A stretch of 64,000 bases of DNA from Skeletonema tropicum (Eukaryota; Bacillariophyta; Thalassiosirophyceae; Thalassiosirales; Thalassiosiraceae). Every line of letters begins with the position of its first letter. Within the stretch, counting starts at the first letter, position 1. Shown here piece after piece: positions 1 to 11,750 of the stretch. The stretch is taken from assembly GCA_037178625.1 (NCBI GenBank), contig CM074131.1, positions 868,001 through 932,000 on the forward strand, given 5' to 3'. The translations under genes and the position numbers were made by a program. The notes beneath the pieces are model-generated. The model was not told the origin of the DNA. It saw only the letters and a program-made list of their open reading frames with translations, and searched no databases.

Positions 1-1951
1 ATCCTAGCAATAGCAGAGGTCTTCCCAGTGTACTTATCATTATAATCCTCCCAATCACCTTCCCAATCAGCAAGTATCGCACGGAAAGCCAGATTTGCAG
101 GAGAGCTTGATTTTGTTGGCTCACTGACATACATTATTCTGTACTTTTCCTTGTCCGAGAGGTAATTTGATAGATAATCAGAGATGTCATCTGCATCTGA
201 GCCGCCATCGTGGACCTGCATTACATTCCAGTAATTGCCATCAAAGAACATGTATCGCGAAGATTCTTCGTGACTGTACACTGGTAATCCTAACCACATG
301 ACTGGATTGTCTTCGTCGTCATGAAGCAAGTCGAACGACTTTTGATCGTAACAGTCTTCTCCAGAAAAGCAGCCTTTAAAGCCGACATCCATTACCATTT
401 CTGTGCAAGGGCCCACATTCTGAGGATGCAGGTAACAATACAAAGTGGGTCAGAAATAATCTTGTCTCTAGCTTGACATGTAACTTGAGAGGTCACTGGC
501 AGAGTATAACTTACCTGACATCTGTCTCCAAAAAAGCCTTTGTAGCAATCACATGATTTTGTGGTTTTGTTGCATTCCCCTTTCCAACTGCAAGATTCTT
601 CCGATAGGTTTGGGTCACAATCACTGCATCTGACATCAGCCTCTGCAGTCGTCTGTCCAAAACCGAAATTCTTTAACTTCCATGATATCAAAAGCTGTGG
701 TTCTTTCACTCATCTACACGGGAAAAGCTTTAGACATGAATACAATTCAAATCAAAACAATAGATATGTTGCATGAAAACTTACAAGTTCAAAATCGGAA
801 GAATTACAAATATCACCATCTTGACCCCAGGTTATAACCCATCGTTTGTTGGGATCAGAATATAAGAGGCAAGCATCCGTCTCTTTTCCCTGAATCTTCT
901 CATATTTTGCCCGGTGGTTGACTCTCTTATCAGATCGAGTGTAATTGCCGCTGAAGTGTCGAGCCCATGGGTAAGCCGACTCCCCAACTGAAACTGTCAA
1001 AGATTGGCACGCATAAACCATCGTAGCTTGTTGCCGCACAAGGAAAGACAATCCAGCCCACAGGGTAGCAGTCATCCCAACAAAAACTAAAGCGCGGATG
1101 ATTCTCATTGTCTTGTACAAATCTCCTTGGTCTTTTCTGTAGACTTGAAAGTTCGCTACACTCTTAGCCGTATACTTTGCTCTCTGGCCTAAAAGGCCGT
1201 TATCCGCAAGGTGGAAACATATGTCATCTAGTGACCCAACAAATGATACCCCAGCAAAGTTCAGAAAGAGGTCAATTACAGTAGAACTTTGAACGATGAA
1301 AACAAAGCTAACACCAATAACGAGTAAGCCCTCCACGAAACGCATCATGTTGGAGAATTCCCACTTCCTCGAAATTGGAGGTGACAACTCATCTACTTGG
1401 GAATATTCTGAGGGAATGATGCGCTTGCACATGAACAGCATTCCCTGGATGAGATCATCGGCAGAAATGACTGCTACGAGACAAGCAATGTACTGCGACA
1501 CAGTAACAGTCCAAGGCACTCCAACGGGGATGTTCATGGCATTACTTGACGTGATTTTGCCGTCTTGCAGCAGCATATTGTAGAAAATTAGGACTAAGAT
1601 TGACACTTGCAAGATGAACACAAAAATTGGGAGGATGTAGTCAACACAGGTTTCCCCCACATACAGCATGCTGAATGAGTCTTGGGGAATGGCCATATTT
1701 TCAATGTCTTCGGCTTTTACGTCCTTACGATCGTCATAGGCAGAAATGGAGGCTTGGTTGGGATTGATGTGGTCTGTTGACAAAGAAGAAATACCAGGCT
1801 GCACATCATCCTTGCTCTCATCAGCGAGCAGCACATGTTCATTTTTCGCTTCCTCTTCATCCAAACCCACCGGGCCTTGGACATTGACCTCCTGTCCGCT
1901 CATAGTCATAGGGTGATCGTGATAGTTGATTGTATAATATGTAGTTATCAA
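1..1951 (-). CDS. Multi-pass membrane protein with EGF-like module, copy 1 (3' end off window)
   Basis: Not a family I can name. Three exons read leftwards: about 1951-785, 713-515 and 419-1, with GTAAG donors and AG acceptors, and the gene continues past the left edge. Translation may start at 1951 or, by comparison with the second copy, at 1909 (MTMSGQ). Exon 1 encodes an acidic N-terminus and about four hydrophobic segments, for example around ILPIFVFILQVSILVLIFY and RALVFVGMTATLWAGLSFLV. Exon 2 holds an EGF-like Cys pattern ending CDCYKGFFGDRC. Exon 3 is a presumably extracellular domain. A close copy lies at 47.9-50.5 kb. Exon 2 is one base shorter than in that copy (about 640-650), which puts TGA in frame when exon 1 is joined to exon 2. 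This is either a consensus error or a real lesion. A GT90 gene lies next to it. I see a cell-surface protein but cannot assign a function. Confidence 0.7.
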
Positions 1952-2428
1952 GCGAGCCTCTTGGCGCTTTAGTGGCGGAAATGCATGCTACATGCTCTTG
2001 AAAAAATGCATCATGTTAGTGTTTCTGCACGCGTGACGCGTGATTCTGATTCTGAAACGGTTCACATTTGTATTGTGAGCGGAGTCTGATTTCTGATTTG
2101 TGTGAAAAAGGCGTTTCAACTTCTTGCTCTTGGTAAACAGTTGAATAATAATACTCTGTCCATTTGTATTTATTATGTATACATAAAGTAGATTATTTTG
2201 TGTTTGCCTCCTGTGTGAGACGCCTTCTTGTCTGAGGGCAGCTTCAGATCAAGCTTACGATTGGATAAGTCCATAGAAGGAAATTGTAAGAGTGTTAAAC
2301 TTAAACAGTAAAGAAGCTTGTTTCTATGTAGAGGAGAGTAATTAATCTCAGAGCCAGTCGTCTACTCTCTATCCTGCAGAAACACAAGCCTTCTCTTCGG
2401 TAACCTCATCGTAGATTCAGCTTTAACT
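1952..2428. other. Intergenic region, no gene seen
   Basis: 477 bases between the start of the EGF-type gene and the stop of GT90 gene A, both on the minus strand. It should hold the promoter of the former and the 3' UTR of the latter. It is AT-rich around 2140-2200. I see no ORF, RNA gene or repeat worth naming. Confidence 0.5.
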
Positions 2429-5090
2429 TCAGTTTGGAATCTTCCCATTCAAATCCTTGCATGAGTATTGATAGCTTCCTGAACATCTAGAGACAATTGT
2501 GTATTCTGGGCTTCCCTTTTCTTGGATAATATCCAGCACACTCTTTCCTGCATCCGAAGCATCAGGTGAAGGTTGATACGCATCGATAATCCCTTTCAGA
2601 GGAGCTACGAGGTGTTGTTGGTATAATTCACCAAAGCCTTCTGGCGTACCAATCCACCTAGCAAACTCTGTCCCCGCCTCGGCAATCTTTTGAGCCTCCG
2701 CCGGATGAGACTCGGCCCATTCAAACTTTTCTCGCAAGTCAGTCAAGTCGGAGTCAATGGGAATGTAATGTACCCAAGGCTGAAGACGATCGTAAAACCA
2801 ATCTTTGGTGGCAGTGACGTGATGGAATAGCACTCCTGGAAGTGCTAATTTCTCAATTGTACCAGTCCAACTCGTTCCGCCGCCTATTTTTAGTTTGCAA
2901 GGCAAGATAGAAAGGAAGAAGAAGGACTGTTAATGTCACCATACACGTACAAGAAGAACAAATGATATTGAACAGACACCGACAAAACTTACCTCCACCA
3001 AGATCAATATGATACCTATACTTCGCCTGCTCCTGCATATTCACCCGTTCTCCAATAGCACTAATCCCCACCGATTGCAACTTGACAAAATCTGGATTCT
3101 CACTAGCATCCACCTTCTTCCGATTGAAGTTACAACTCGCAAATTTGATATTTACCCAGGGTAATGTTACATCACCCCCCTCACGAAATTCCTCTGCTTC
3201 TAATTCAGCCTCTGATGTTAAAAGGACACCCCTCCAACGTGGTTGCAATTGGTCCCCCATTTCCCACAATGCATCGATTGCCCATCGTTTGTTCTCACCT
3301 CCATTTCTTGTCGATTCCTTGGGAGAGATGTCACGTTCATAATCTGGACGTCTCATCTTGGGAAACATGGTGTGTAAAAAGGCAAAGTCGGTACCTCTCC
3401 ATATAATTTGTGGTATCAAATCATTCCAGTAGTCGGGCTTGGCGACCAATCCCAACTCTTGACCAAAGACTAATCCACTGGCAAAGGATGCAAGGCCAGT
3501 GAACTCTTCACCACCATCTCCGCTTGGATCACCTTCCGATGCCACCTGAGCAGGAAGCAAACCCTTACAGACCCGTCCGTGCAACTGCCACTCATCAAAG
3601 CAGGGCATGTGCGGTCGGACAGGTTGAGGCATGGAAATCATACTTGGCATATAGTCCGTATTGACATATATCGATCCAAATTGCAAGATGGGTCCAAAGT
3701 CAGCACTGTTACAGTAGTTGGTATCGGGGGATAGACACTTTTGATGAATTCTTGGTACGTCGCCTGTCGAAATTGCAAAGACCAAGTCACCAGCAGCAGC
3801 AGGAGCAGCAACATTACCACCACCAAACTCTTCGGAAGGGAACCTCTCTGGAAAATTCTTTCGTAACGCATACGTAATAATACTCGCTAAACGATAAATA
3901 CGTACACATCCCAAATCACACGTCGGTGTGGAATGTAGAATGACAAATTCATTGGTGGAGGAGTTGTAAACGAAGAAGAATCCTTGGTAGCGGAATGCCT
4001 TCATGGTTTCGAGTATGTTGTTGATGTTGTAGGGTTTCACTTGGAGGGATGAGGAGGATGGAAAGTTGATGTTGGTGGATGGTGTGAGTTCGGTTTGTTG
4101 TGCTTCTGGTGCCATTATTGCTTCTTCTGGTGATGCTACTGCTGCTTGTTCTTCTTGTTGTGGAATTTGAGGAGCGACTTCTTGAATTGGATTGGGCACA
4201 ATGTTGGTTGGATTATTGGCCAATAAGTTGTTATCATTACTAACGATATCATTAACGTTGTTGTCGATAATGGGTTCAGGTTGGATTTGTGCTGGTGGCT
4301 GATCGAATTGCTGTGGTTGTTGTTCAAATTGCTGTTGCTGTTCGAATTGCTGCGTTTGTTCAAATTGCTGCGGCTGAGCAATAATTTCTTGTGGCTGTTC
4401 GAATGGTTGCTGCTGCGTCTGCTGCTCAAATTGCTGTGGCTGTTCGAACTGCTGCGGCTGGTCAAACGGTTGTTGTGGTTGCTCAAATTGCTGTGGTTGC
4501 TCGAATTGTTGCTGTGGCTGGTCAAATTGCTGTGGCTGTTCGAATTGCTGCACAGGTGCAGGTGGCTGTTCGAATTGTTGCTGTTGCTGCTGCTGCTGCA
4601 TCGCCTCAGGCTGAAACTGCAGTTGCTCCTGTAGTTGCTGGAAAGGCGCCTGATATTGTTGATTATAAGCGGCCAACCCAGCCTGCTGCTGCTGTTGGAT
4701 CTGTTGCTGCTGAAGCTGCTCATGTTGTTGGATCGCCTGAAGTTGGTTCTGCTGCTGCAGATGCAAAAGTGGATGATGCAACACCAGCTGCTCACCACCA
4801 TCATTCGTAGCAGGAGGAGGGTTGTACACCATATTATTTTCATAGGTTCCCTGACTTTTGAGCTCAACAGTCTTGGGATCAAGATGGAGCAAGCCACCGC
4901 CTTGGTCACCCATGACACCCTGCAATCTTCGTCGTCGAGTTCGTCTACGATCATCATCACGACTGTCGGAGAGGTTATTGTTCTTCTTTTCGAGTTGTGA
5001 TGTGAATGTCAGGATGATTACGATGCCAGCGATTGTGATCAGGAAGATGGCTATGAGCCGCCGCTGCAGATGCGTTAGAGATCGATTCAT
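2429..5090 (-). CDS. GT90 (CAP10/POGLUT-like) glycosyltransferase A with Gln-rich stem
   Basis: Two exons, 5090-2993 and 2883-2429, with a 109-nt GTAAGT/TAG intron between them, encode about 850 residues. A cytoplasmic Arg-containing start is followed by one hydrophobic segment (IAIFLITIAGIVIILTF), so this should be a type II Golgi/ER protein. Residues of about 100-290 form a low-complexity Gln stem with repeated PQQFEQ units. The C-terminal half is a CAP10 domain: it has IIWRGTDFAFLH, a Gly-rich stretch followed by TSWTG at the intron, LPGVLFHHVTATKDWF and PWVHYIPIDSDLTDLREK. The family transfers glucose or xylose from UDP-sugars to proteins (POGLUT) or glycans (fungal CAP10). The acceptor here is unknown. 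It is divergent from GT90 gene B and lies beside an EGF-like membrane protein gene. Confidence 0.85.
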
Positions 5091-5507
5091 TGTTGCGATG
5101 GTGCTGTTTTATGAGAGACATGCATGAGATGCAAAATGCAGTATGCAAGTCATTACGACGATGACGGTCAATGACGGTGCTCAGGAGATTTGTTCGCGGA
5201 AAAACCGGAGTCATTAACCATTCTAATTCAGTTCTCTATGACTCTTCGTGACTCTGACTGCCTCCTCTGGACGGAGGCACACATTTGATACAGTTTTACA
5301 GTGGCACAAGCGTGGTTGCTTCACTTTCCTTATCGTGACTCGTGACCGCAAAGGTCTTTTGTCGCCGCTATTTTCTCTGACTTTAGCAAATTCATACTTA
5401 CTCCTAATCAACACACAGTAGCACTTGTAACATGCCGGACATGAGAAGATAATTAGTCTCTGTTAAAACTCTCATTTCCCATCCTTATATGCAAATAAGA
5501 AGAAGCA
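5091..5507. promoter_or_regulatory. Shared divergent upstream region of two GT90 genes
   Basis: 417 bases separate the start codons of GT90 A (minus) and GT90 B (plus). The region must contain both promoters, perhaps a shared bidirectional one. No TATA box or other motif can be assigned with confidence, and there is no convincing ORF. Confidence 0.4.
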
Positions 5508-7247
5508 ATGATTCGACGAAGAACCGTCGCCGTCAAGTCCCTGGCAGTGCTCGCTGTCATATGCCTACTGCCGGTGGGATTGTTCCATTTTCATCTCAAG
5601 AGATCAAGTAGTACCAACGATAATTATGCACCAGACCATCGTCACCTCTCGCTATTACCCTATCAAAACGACGACCAACGCATCCCAAAAGACAAGGTCA
5701 TCCTCAAAAAATTCAAGACGTTTTATGATGCCGGGCCGCTCTCTGCACCGGTTCCACCCACAGAGATTTCACCGTACACACTCGATGATGTCATTTCGAT
5801 CTTGCCAACCTTTCTCGATGTGTTCGGCGTGGTCATTTATGACCCCGACACTGACAACTTTATACTGCACTATTCCAATAACATGAGATGGATCGCAGGA
5901 TGTCACAAGCTCGTTACAAGCTTCCAAGCATTGGCTCACTCACTACGGACCATGTTCCCCGAACGGTTCACACCCGATGAGACAACCGGTAAAACCCCAG
6001 CAGAATTGGCACTGGCCATTAGTTCTGGAGATTATCCAGGTGTAGGTCATAACGATTGCTATCTTGGATTGGAGCCCACTCCCTGCGTTCCTGCTGATTT
6101 AGCACCCGTGTTACAATTCGGAAGTGCATTTAAATCACCCGAGATATTCCCATCAATGATTGCCATGCCCATGGCACAGATTAATCATGTATCATGCTTT
6201 CAAACCTTTGCGGCACATCAGATGGTATGTCCGTACTACCTCGCACGTAGTCCTGGTAATCCACAGGGACTAGTGTTTGAAGAGACAGTCGGACTTGGCT
6301 GGGATGATTTGATCCCCTCGGTGGTATGGAGAGGTACTGATTTTAGCTATTTGCATCGATTGTACCCCCGGTTACGTCAACCTGACTTTGAAATGGATAT
6401 TGGTTCCAAATTGGAAAAGATTCCATATGAGTATAATATCAAGGTGGCCGCCACTCGAGCCATGAGGGAGGTGTATGATCAATTGATCCCACGATGGAAG
6501 AGTGTGATATGGACTGCCGAGGCGGAACGTGAGGCGGAAGAGAAACAGAAGGAATTATCGGAAGATAGTAGTGAGGAGGTGGTCGTCCCATGGGCGAATA
6601 TGAAATTTGCCGCGGCGATGCATGTAGGTGTCAAGACAAAGACGAGTGAAATACCGTACTATCAAGAGTTTGTTGAGCATGGTATCCCCGCGAGTGGGGA
6701 GGGTATGGATCTTGAAACATTGGCACGGTACAAGTATCACATTGATACGGGTGGAGGTGGTGGAACTACCTGGAGTGGTACGTTGGAGAAATTGGGCCTA
6801 CCTGGACTGCTCTTTCATCATGAAACCCCCATGAAGGACTACCTGCACGATAAGATGGTCAAGTGGGTCCATTATGTCCCCATCAAGGAAGACTTGAGTG
6901 ATCTGAAAGAAAAGTTTGATTGGGCCGAGTCACATCCAGAATTGGCCAAGCAAATTTCCGATAATGCCACTCGTCTTGCCAAGAGGTTGGGAACACAGGA
7001 GGGGTTTTCCATCATGTTCAATGAGTTCTACGAGACACCTCTGAGGGCTGTTGTTGAGGCATATACACCCTCGACGAAAAAAGATCCAGTTTGGTTAGAC
7101 GCCATGATCAATAACGACTTGCGACCTATCATGCAGTGTTCGGGTTATTATAGTCATGATTGCAAGGGTTTAGTGGATGATGTTACCTTTAGTCAGGCTG
7201 CCCGACATGGTCATGATAACGACTTTGAACGGTCTGGAAGAAAGTGA
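5508..7247 (+). CDS. GT90 (CAP10/POGLUT-like) glycosyltransferase B, single exon
   Basis: An uninterrupted 579-residue protein. It starts with a short basic segment and a signal anchor (VAVKSLAVLAVICLLPVGLF), implying a type II membrane protein of the secretory pathway. The stem is short, unlike the Gln-rich stem of copy A. The CAP10 domain fills the rest: VVWRGTDFSYLHRLYPRLRQ near residues 276-295, YKYHID plus a Gly run plus TTWSG, LPGLLFHHETPMKDY, WVHYVPIKEDLSDLKEKFDW, and a conserved C-terminal Cys pair. Copies A and C have introns in this conserved stretch while this gene has none. It is likely a UDP-sugar dependent protein or glycan glycosyltransferase of the ER/Golgi; donor and acceptor are not determined by the sequence. 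Confidence 0.88.
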   Translation: MIRRRTVAVKSLAVLAVICLLPVGLFHFHLKRSSSTNDNYAPDHRHLSLLPYQNDDQRIPKDKVILKKFKTFYDAGPLSAPVPPTEISPYTLDDVISILPTFLDVFGVVIYDPDTDNFILHYSNNMRWIAGCHKLVTSFQALAHSLRTMFPERFTPDETTGKTPAELALAISSGDYPGVGHNDCYLGLEPTPCVPADLAPVLQFGSAFKSPEIFPSMIAMPMAQINHVSCFQTFAAHQMVCPYYLARSPGNPQGLVFEETVGLGWDDLIPSVVWRGTDFSYLHRLYPRLRQPDFEMDIGSKLEKIPYEYNIKVAATRAMREVYDQLIPRWKSVIWTAEAEREAEEKQKELSEDSSEEVVVPWANMKFAAAMHVGVKTKTSEIPYYQEFVEHGIPASGEGMDLETLARYKYHIDTGGGGGTTWSGTLEKLGLPGLLFHHETPMKDYLHDKMVKWVHYVPIKEDLSDLKEKFDWAESHPELAKQISDNATRLAKRLGTQEGFSIMFNEFYETPLRAVVEAYTPSTKKDPVWLDAMINNDLRPIMQCSGYYSHDCKGLVDDVTFSQAARHGHDNDFERSGRK

Positions 7248-7434
7248 AGGGGTAAACCCCCCTCGAAATGTACATTAAAAGTAGATGTAAATTTCATAAT
7301 GATATTACCTTAGTCAAGAACAAACACGTCGTCAGCTACGTGTTTTTATGCGCACAAATGATAATATTACAAGTCACACAAGCAATTACGTCTTTATTGT
7401 CGCAACACATAAGTATTATTACATGCACAGACAT

Positions 7435-8696
7435 TTATCGAGATCGACGATCATTGAGGAAGTTGATCCGAATGTCAGGATCCTCTTCACCAGTGATTCC
7501 CCGCAGCTCTTCCATCAAGTAGTTAGCAACTGCTCTAGCCGATGGTCGTTCCTTCCAATTATATGTCCAAGTCATATTTATTGCATGCAACATAGCCACA
7601 TGCGCTGGATCACTACTTTCCTCGATTTCTTTGGGAATCCGAGGCCTTTTTCCAGCCACGATCCTCTTGGCCAGCTTTAGCTCGAAGTCTTCATCTGACC
7701 TCAATTTCTTATTCCACACTTGTAAATCAGTCAGTATTGTATATAGAAGATTGCCCATGATCCATACGTCAATTTTGTCTGGTGTAGATGGAGTAAATTT
7801 TTCATACCCAATCTTATATTGCAACTCCTCTAAGGATCTACCAAACAAGCCCATTGATAAACTTGGGTAATGTGCAGGTCCCGTTCGTATTCTTATCAGC
7901 GTACATTGGTTTTGCAAAGTTGAAAATCATTCAACTTGAACAAACCATCCTGGAATAGAAATTGCTGCTCATGCAGGTCATTGTGTATAAAGTCAACAGT
8001 ATGTAAGTCAGCCACTCCAGAGGCGAATGTGTATGCCGATTTTCAGTCGGTCCAAGGGAGAAATGGTGATAGTTTTTGGCCAATCTCTTTTCATTGTAAC
8101 TCTGCATGTCTCGAGGTGCATGTTCCATAATCACTACAGTGCTACAGTACGCATGAATGTTGGGTATAAAGCGTGATCCTGTAGTTCTCTCCAAAACCAA
8201 AGCATCCTTTCTCTCCTGATCAATCCGCTTTGGAGTAACATCATGTCTGCCACTGAAATCAAGATTCTTGTACACGAATTTGTTGATATGACCATCTATA
8301 TTCTCACTCAACTCAAAGACCGAACGTATCGTTCCACTGGTAAGAAATTTCATATCTGACAAACTAGTTTCATGGAACATGTTGCAATTTGGAAAGCTCT
8401 TGGATTGCCAGTCATGCTTGGGTTTGCAAGTCTTCTTATTGTATCCTCCAACAAGTTCGAAGTGAGTTGGGTTCAAACGATGCTGGCGTAATCAATGGTG
8501 CATTGGATGGGATGCTATTGCGTTCGAAATCCTTTGTGTATGGCGCATCACTGAGAATTGTCGATTCGCTTTCATTCTGGCTACTGATATCAACTGTGCG
8601 TGGAAACTTTCTATCAGCGCTCTGCAGGACACCGCGGAGTGAAGGGGGAATCATCTTCAGGCCGAATGATTCTTTTTGTAACTGTAATGTGCTCAT
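7435..8696 (-). pseudogene. Kinase-like protein (HND / DFN type), reading frame broken
   Basis: Kinase-fold signatures run in order on the minus strand but in changing frames. They are an N-lobe strand with FVYKNLDF, a hinge-like VVIMEHAP, a catalytic loop DFIHNDLHEQQFLF (HND instead of HRD), an LNDF followed by N or Q instead of DFG depending on frame, RSLEEL in place of the APE region, DVWIMGNLLYTILT, and a C-lobe WKERPSA. At least four single-base frame changes are needed (near 8450, 8035, 7930 and 7870). The DFN variant resembles a kinase-like family I recall as common in stramenopiles; activity is doubtful. Because other conserved genes in this window carry similar one-base breaks, it could be an intact gene in an error-containing consensus. 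The N-terminus may extend upstream of 8696. Confidence 0.6.
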
Positions 8697-9626
8697 CTAT
8701 GGAGTTGTTTGCTGAATTTATGAGGCTGTTCGCATGTAGAACCACCGTAAATGTTATCAGCACACCCGCAAATGATTTGATCGGGTAGCATGATATCGAT
8801 GAGACGATTCAGCGCCTGTTCTGACCATTGCTTTTGACTGGTTCGACGATTCAGGTTGATCTAGTGGAGGTGCACCAGGAGAGTCATCGTTCACATCTCC
8901 GTCGCACGGCGTAGCAATCTGCTGACGGGATCCAACCATAGTTTTATTATTACTAGCTCCAATGACAATACATCCCCAGTGATTTTCTCCGAATGGCTCC
9001 TTGCCAAACCGAAATGATGAATATTTGAATGTAGCCGAACGAGAGCAGCATAGATGCAGGGCATGCAATGCAAGATGCAAGCTCCAAGTTGATTGTGGCG
9101 GAGTTAAAATGTGAATATCATTTATTTTCTCATAACTCGTATGACATAAATAATAGGGTATTATTTTCGGATAAAGCACGGGATGACTAAGACGAGTGTT
9201 CCAAACAAAGCATGGGATATTCTATTCAATATTTCACCTTACTACAAAAGAAAGAGGGGGGTAAGATGGTACGCCAACTTGCTGCCGAGGACAGAAGATT
9301 TTCTCACATTTGAATGTGTTCAAATTGAAACACGAGAAATACCTACTCTTGGACGTACATAATATATATTCCCTTGCTTGACTCACAAATTAATGCAAAC
9401 TTACCTTTGTCTGTGAGATATCTGTTGGCTTGGCTCGAGTTGCAGCTATCGCATCGCCACTTCTATATCCTTCAAATGAAAGAGATTTGTTCAATGTAGT
9501 CCCTTGGTATGGTTCAGTATCGTAAATTGATATTGTCTGTTCTTATTGGTAGTTAGCACCTCTTAAACATGTATTGTACCTTAGACTTAGAGCTAGCTTA
9601 TTAGCATTGTACAATTCCGCAAACAC
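8697..9626. other. Upstream part of kinase-like gene plus intergenic DNA
   Basis: The stretch 8697-9180 has open minus-strand reading that might be the N-terminus of the kinase-like gene, but I could not join frames convincingly. 9180-9626 is AT-rich and holds the 3' side of the Gly-rich gene. No RNA gene or mobile element was recognised. Confidence 0.35.
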
Positions 9627-11462
9627 TTAAAATCCACCGCGAATACCCCTTGGTCCAGTAGAAAAGCCTCCTCCAACAGCATTTCCCTGTGACCCAACCG
9701 TACGACCAGGATCAGGCTGAACCCCTCTCGATCTAGGAGCACCAAAGTTCCCTCCAACAGATTGTCCTGTCAATCCAGCCTCTCCTCCCCCACCTGCTCC
9801 ATAATCTGTTCCCCGACTATCACGTTGACTAAAATCACCAGCCTGCTTTTCAATTCCCTTTACGGCACCAAACCCTTCTTCTCCACCGGATAGAATGTCC
9901 AGACCTTGTTCGGCGTATACATCTGACATTCGTTTGCCTGGTGGTGGTCCCTTTGCTTGTGTTGGTTGGTCATCGTATTGATATTGATTGGTATTATCAT
10001 CATACGATGGTGATGGTGATTGTTGGTATTGTTGTTCGGATCCAGCCTGCTTTAAGAAATCTAGTGATGGACCCGAAGGTGGAGGCGGTCTCGAGGCAGG
10101 AGGACGTGGTTGTGCTTTACGTGCCGATTGAGCAGCAGCAGCAGGCGGCGGTGGTGGTCTACTATTGGAGCTCCACCTCCACCACCCATTCCTCCAACAC
10201 CACCTCCATCACTACTAAACACATTCGTAGAACCACCCTGACCTACAAATCCGGATGATGAAAAGATGCTGGAATCACCCTTGATTTTAATTCCACCCAT
10301 TCCTCCACCACCTCCACCCATCATACTGCCGCCTCCTCCAAAGAAGGAACTACCTCCTCCACTAACACTTCCACCACCATTTCGCGCACTACCACCACCA
10401 CCACCAGCAGCACCTCCTCCTCCAGCACCATGTCGGAATGAACTTCCACCCACACTCCCACCACCACTACTCGCTCCACCACCCATAACTACACCATTAT
10501 CATCACCATACTCTGCATAACTTGTTCGTCTACTCCCAAGACTGACTCCATCACCCGCATATGTTGTTTTTTTTGTGGATCGCGGTCTCACAGGTGGAGG
10601 TGTCCGACGTGATGTCAAGACAGATCGTTCTGCGGCTGAGACTCTTCCTCGGGGTGGTGGTTTGTATTGGCTTAGATCGGGGAATAGTGTGTTTGAATGA
10701 TGGATCCACTGGAGGTGGTGGAGATTGAGGTGGTTTCGGTGCTGAATGATTTGTAGTTCTTTTCGGTGGAGCCGAGGCGGAGGAGGAGGATTGAACTGGC
10801 GGTGCTGGTCTTCTTAGTTGTCTTTGTGCACCACCACCACCGCCACCACCAACGGAAGGAAATGCCGATGATCCACCAGCCGATGACCGGAACGATGATC
10901 CACCGGCAGATGATCCAGATGTAAATGATCCACCAGCAGCTGAACCACCTGATCCAAAGGAGGAACCAAACGGTGACCCCGCCGAAGAACCAGATGAAAA
11001 TGATCCACTACCTCTAGCAGCTGATCCTCCACCACCAAAACTACCACCACCACCACCATTCTGATTCACCGCCGAACTATACGACGAACTGCCACTTGCC
11101 CACCCAGCTTCATTGGGGGCAAACTCTGCATCTAAATCCATACTATCATTTTGTTTCATGCTGGTTCCTCCATCATCACCATCTACCTGGATATTGGATT
11201 CGGTACTACGACCCATCATTACGTCACAGAGGATGTCACGTGCGACAAAGTCGGATTCGGCGGTTACTATTATGCCGCCTTTGGATGGCTGGAGGACGTT
11301 GAGACGGGTGGACGATGATTGTTTATTCGATGTTGTGGATGTAATTGAAATTGATGTTTTGATGTGTTTTGGGACAACATCATTGTGCGGTGATGGGGGT
11401 AGGAATGCATTCGTTGACTGTATTACTGCTGCTGAGAGCAGCATCAATGATGCGGTTGTCAT
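9627..11462 (-). CDS. Gly/Ser/Pro-rich protein with plastid-type presequence
   Basis: Unknown family. The N-terminus (MTTASLMLLSAAVIQSTNAF) is a signal peptide ending in Asn-Ala-Phe, followed by a Ser/Thr-rich stretch. This is the bipartite presequence pattern used for plastid import in diatoms. A short conserved-looking segment follows (IIVTAESDFVARDILCDVM), then long Gly-Ser, Pro-rich and Gly-rich low-complexity stretches. The C-terminus is more ordered (MSDVYAEQGLDILSGGEEGF). Three frames must be joined: near 10705, where deleting one A in an AAA run gives a continuous PDLSQYKPPPRGR reading, and near 10155. These may be consensus errors. It is divergent from the gene at 11751 with 288 bases between. 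The low complexity suggests a disordered or structural protein; the function is not known. Confidence 0.6.
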
Positions 11463-11750
11463 GATGACGGTATTATGAAGTGATTTCCACTGCTTAGCGT
11501 TGGCGTAGAGTGCCTGTAGAGTAGGCGTCTTTCGCCATGGTGCATGGTGGAGAGTGGAGATTGAAGAATGGCATGTGCGTGTGTGCGCGCGTGGTGCGGG
11601 GAGAGGAAAGAGATCTGAGACGCGTCTCTCAAAATTTCAAGAAACTATCAATCATGCGAGATTTCTCAGCTGACATTTTGCTCCTCTTGAAAAGCACTGT
11701 ATCAGCTCATAAATCGATTCTCAATCGTTTGCTTTACATCTATTATCAAT

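Noticed and set aside
4281..5000. Long plus-strand Leu- and Ala-rich ORFs opposite the Gln-rich region of GT90 A
   Set aside because: They are reverse-strand shadows of CAA/CAG repeats; the minus frame has the signal anchor and CAP10 domain.
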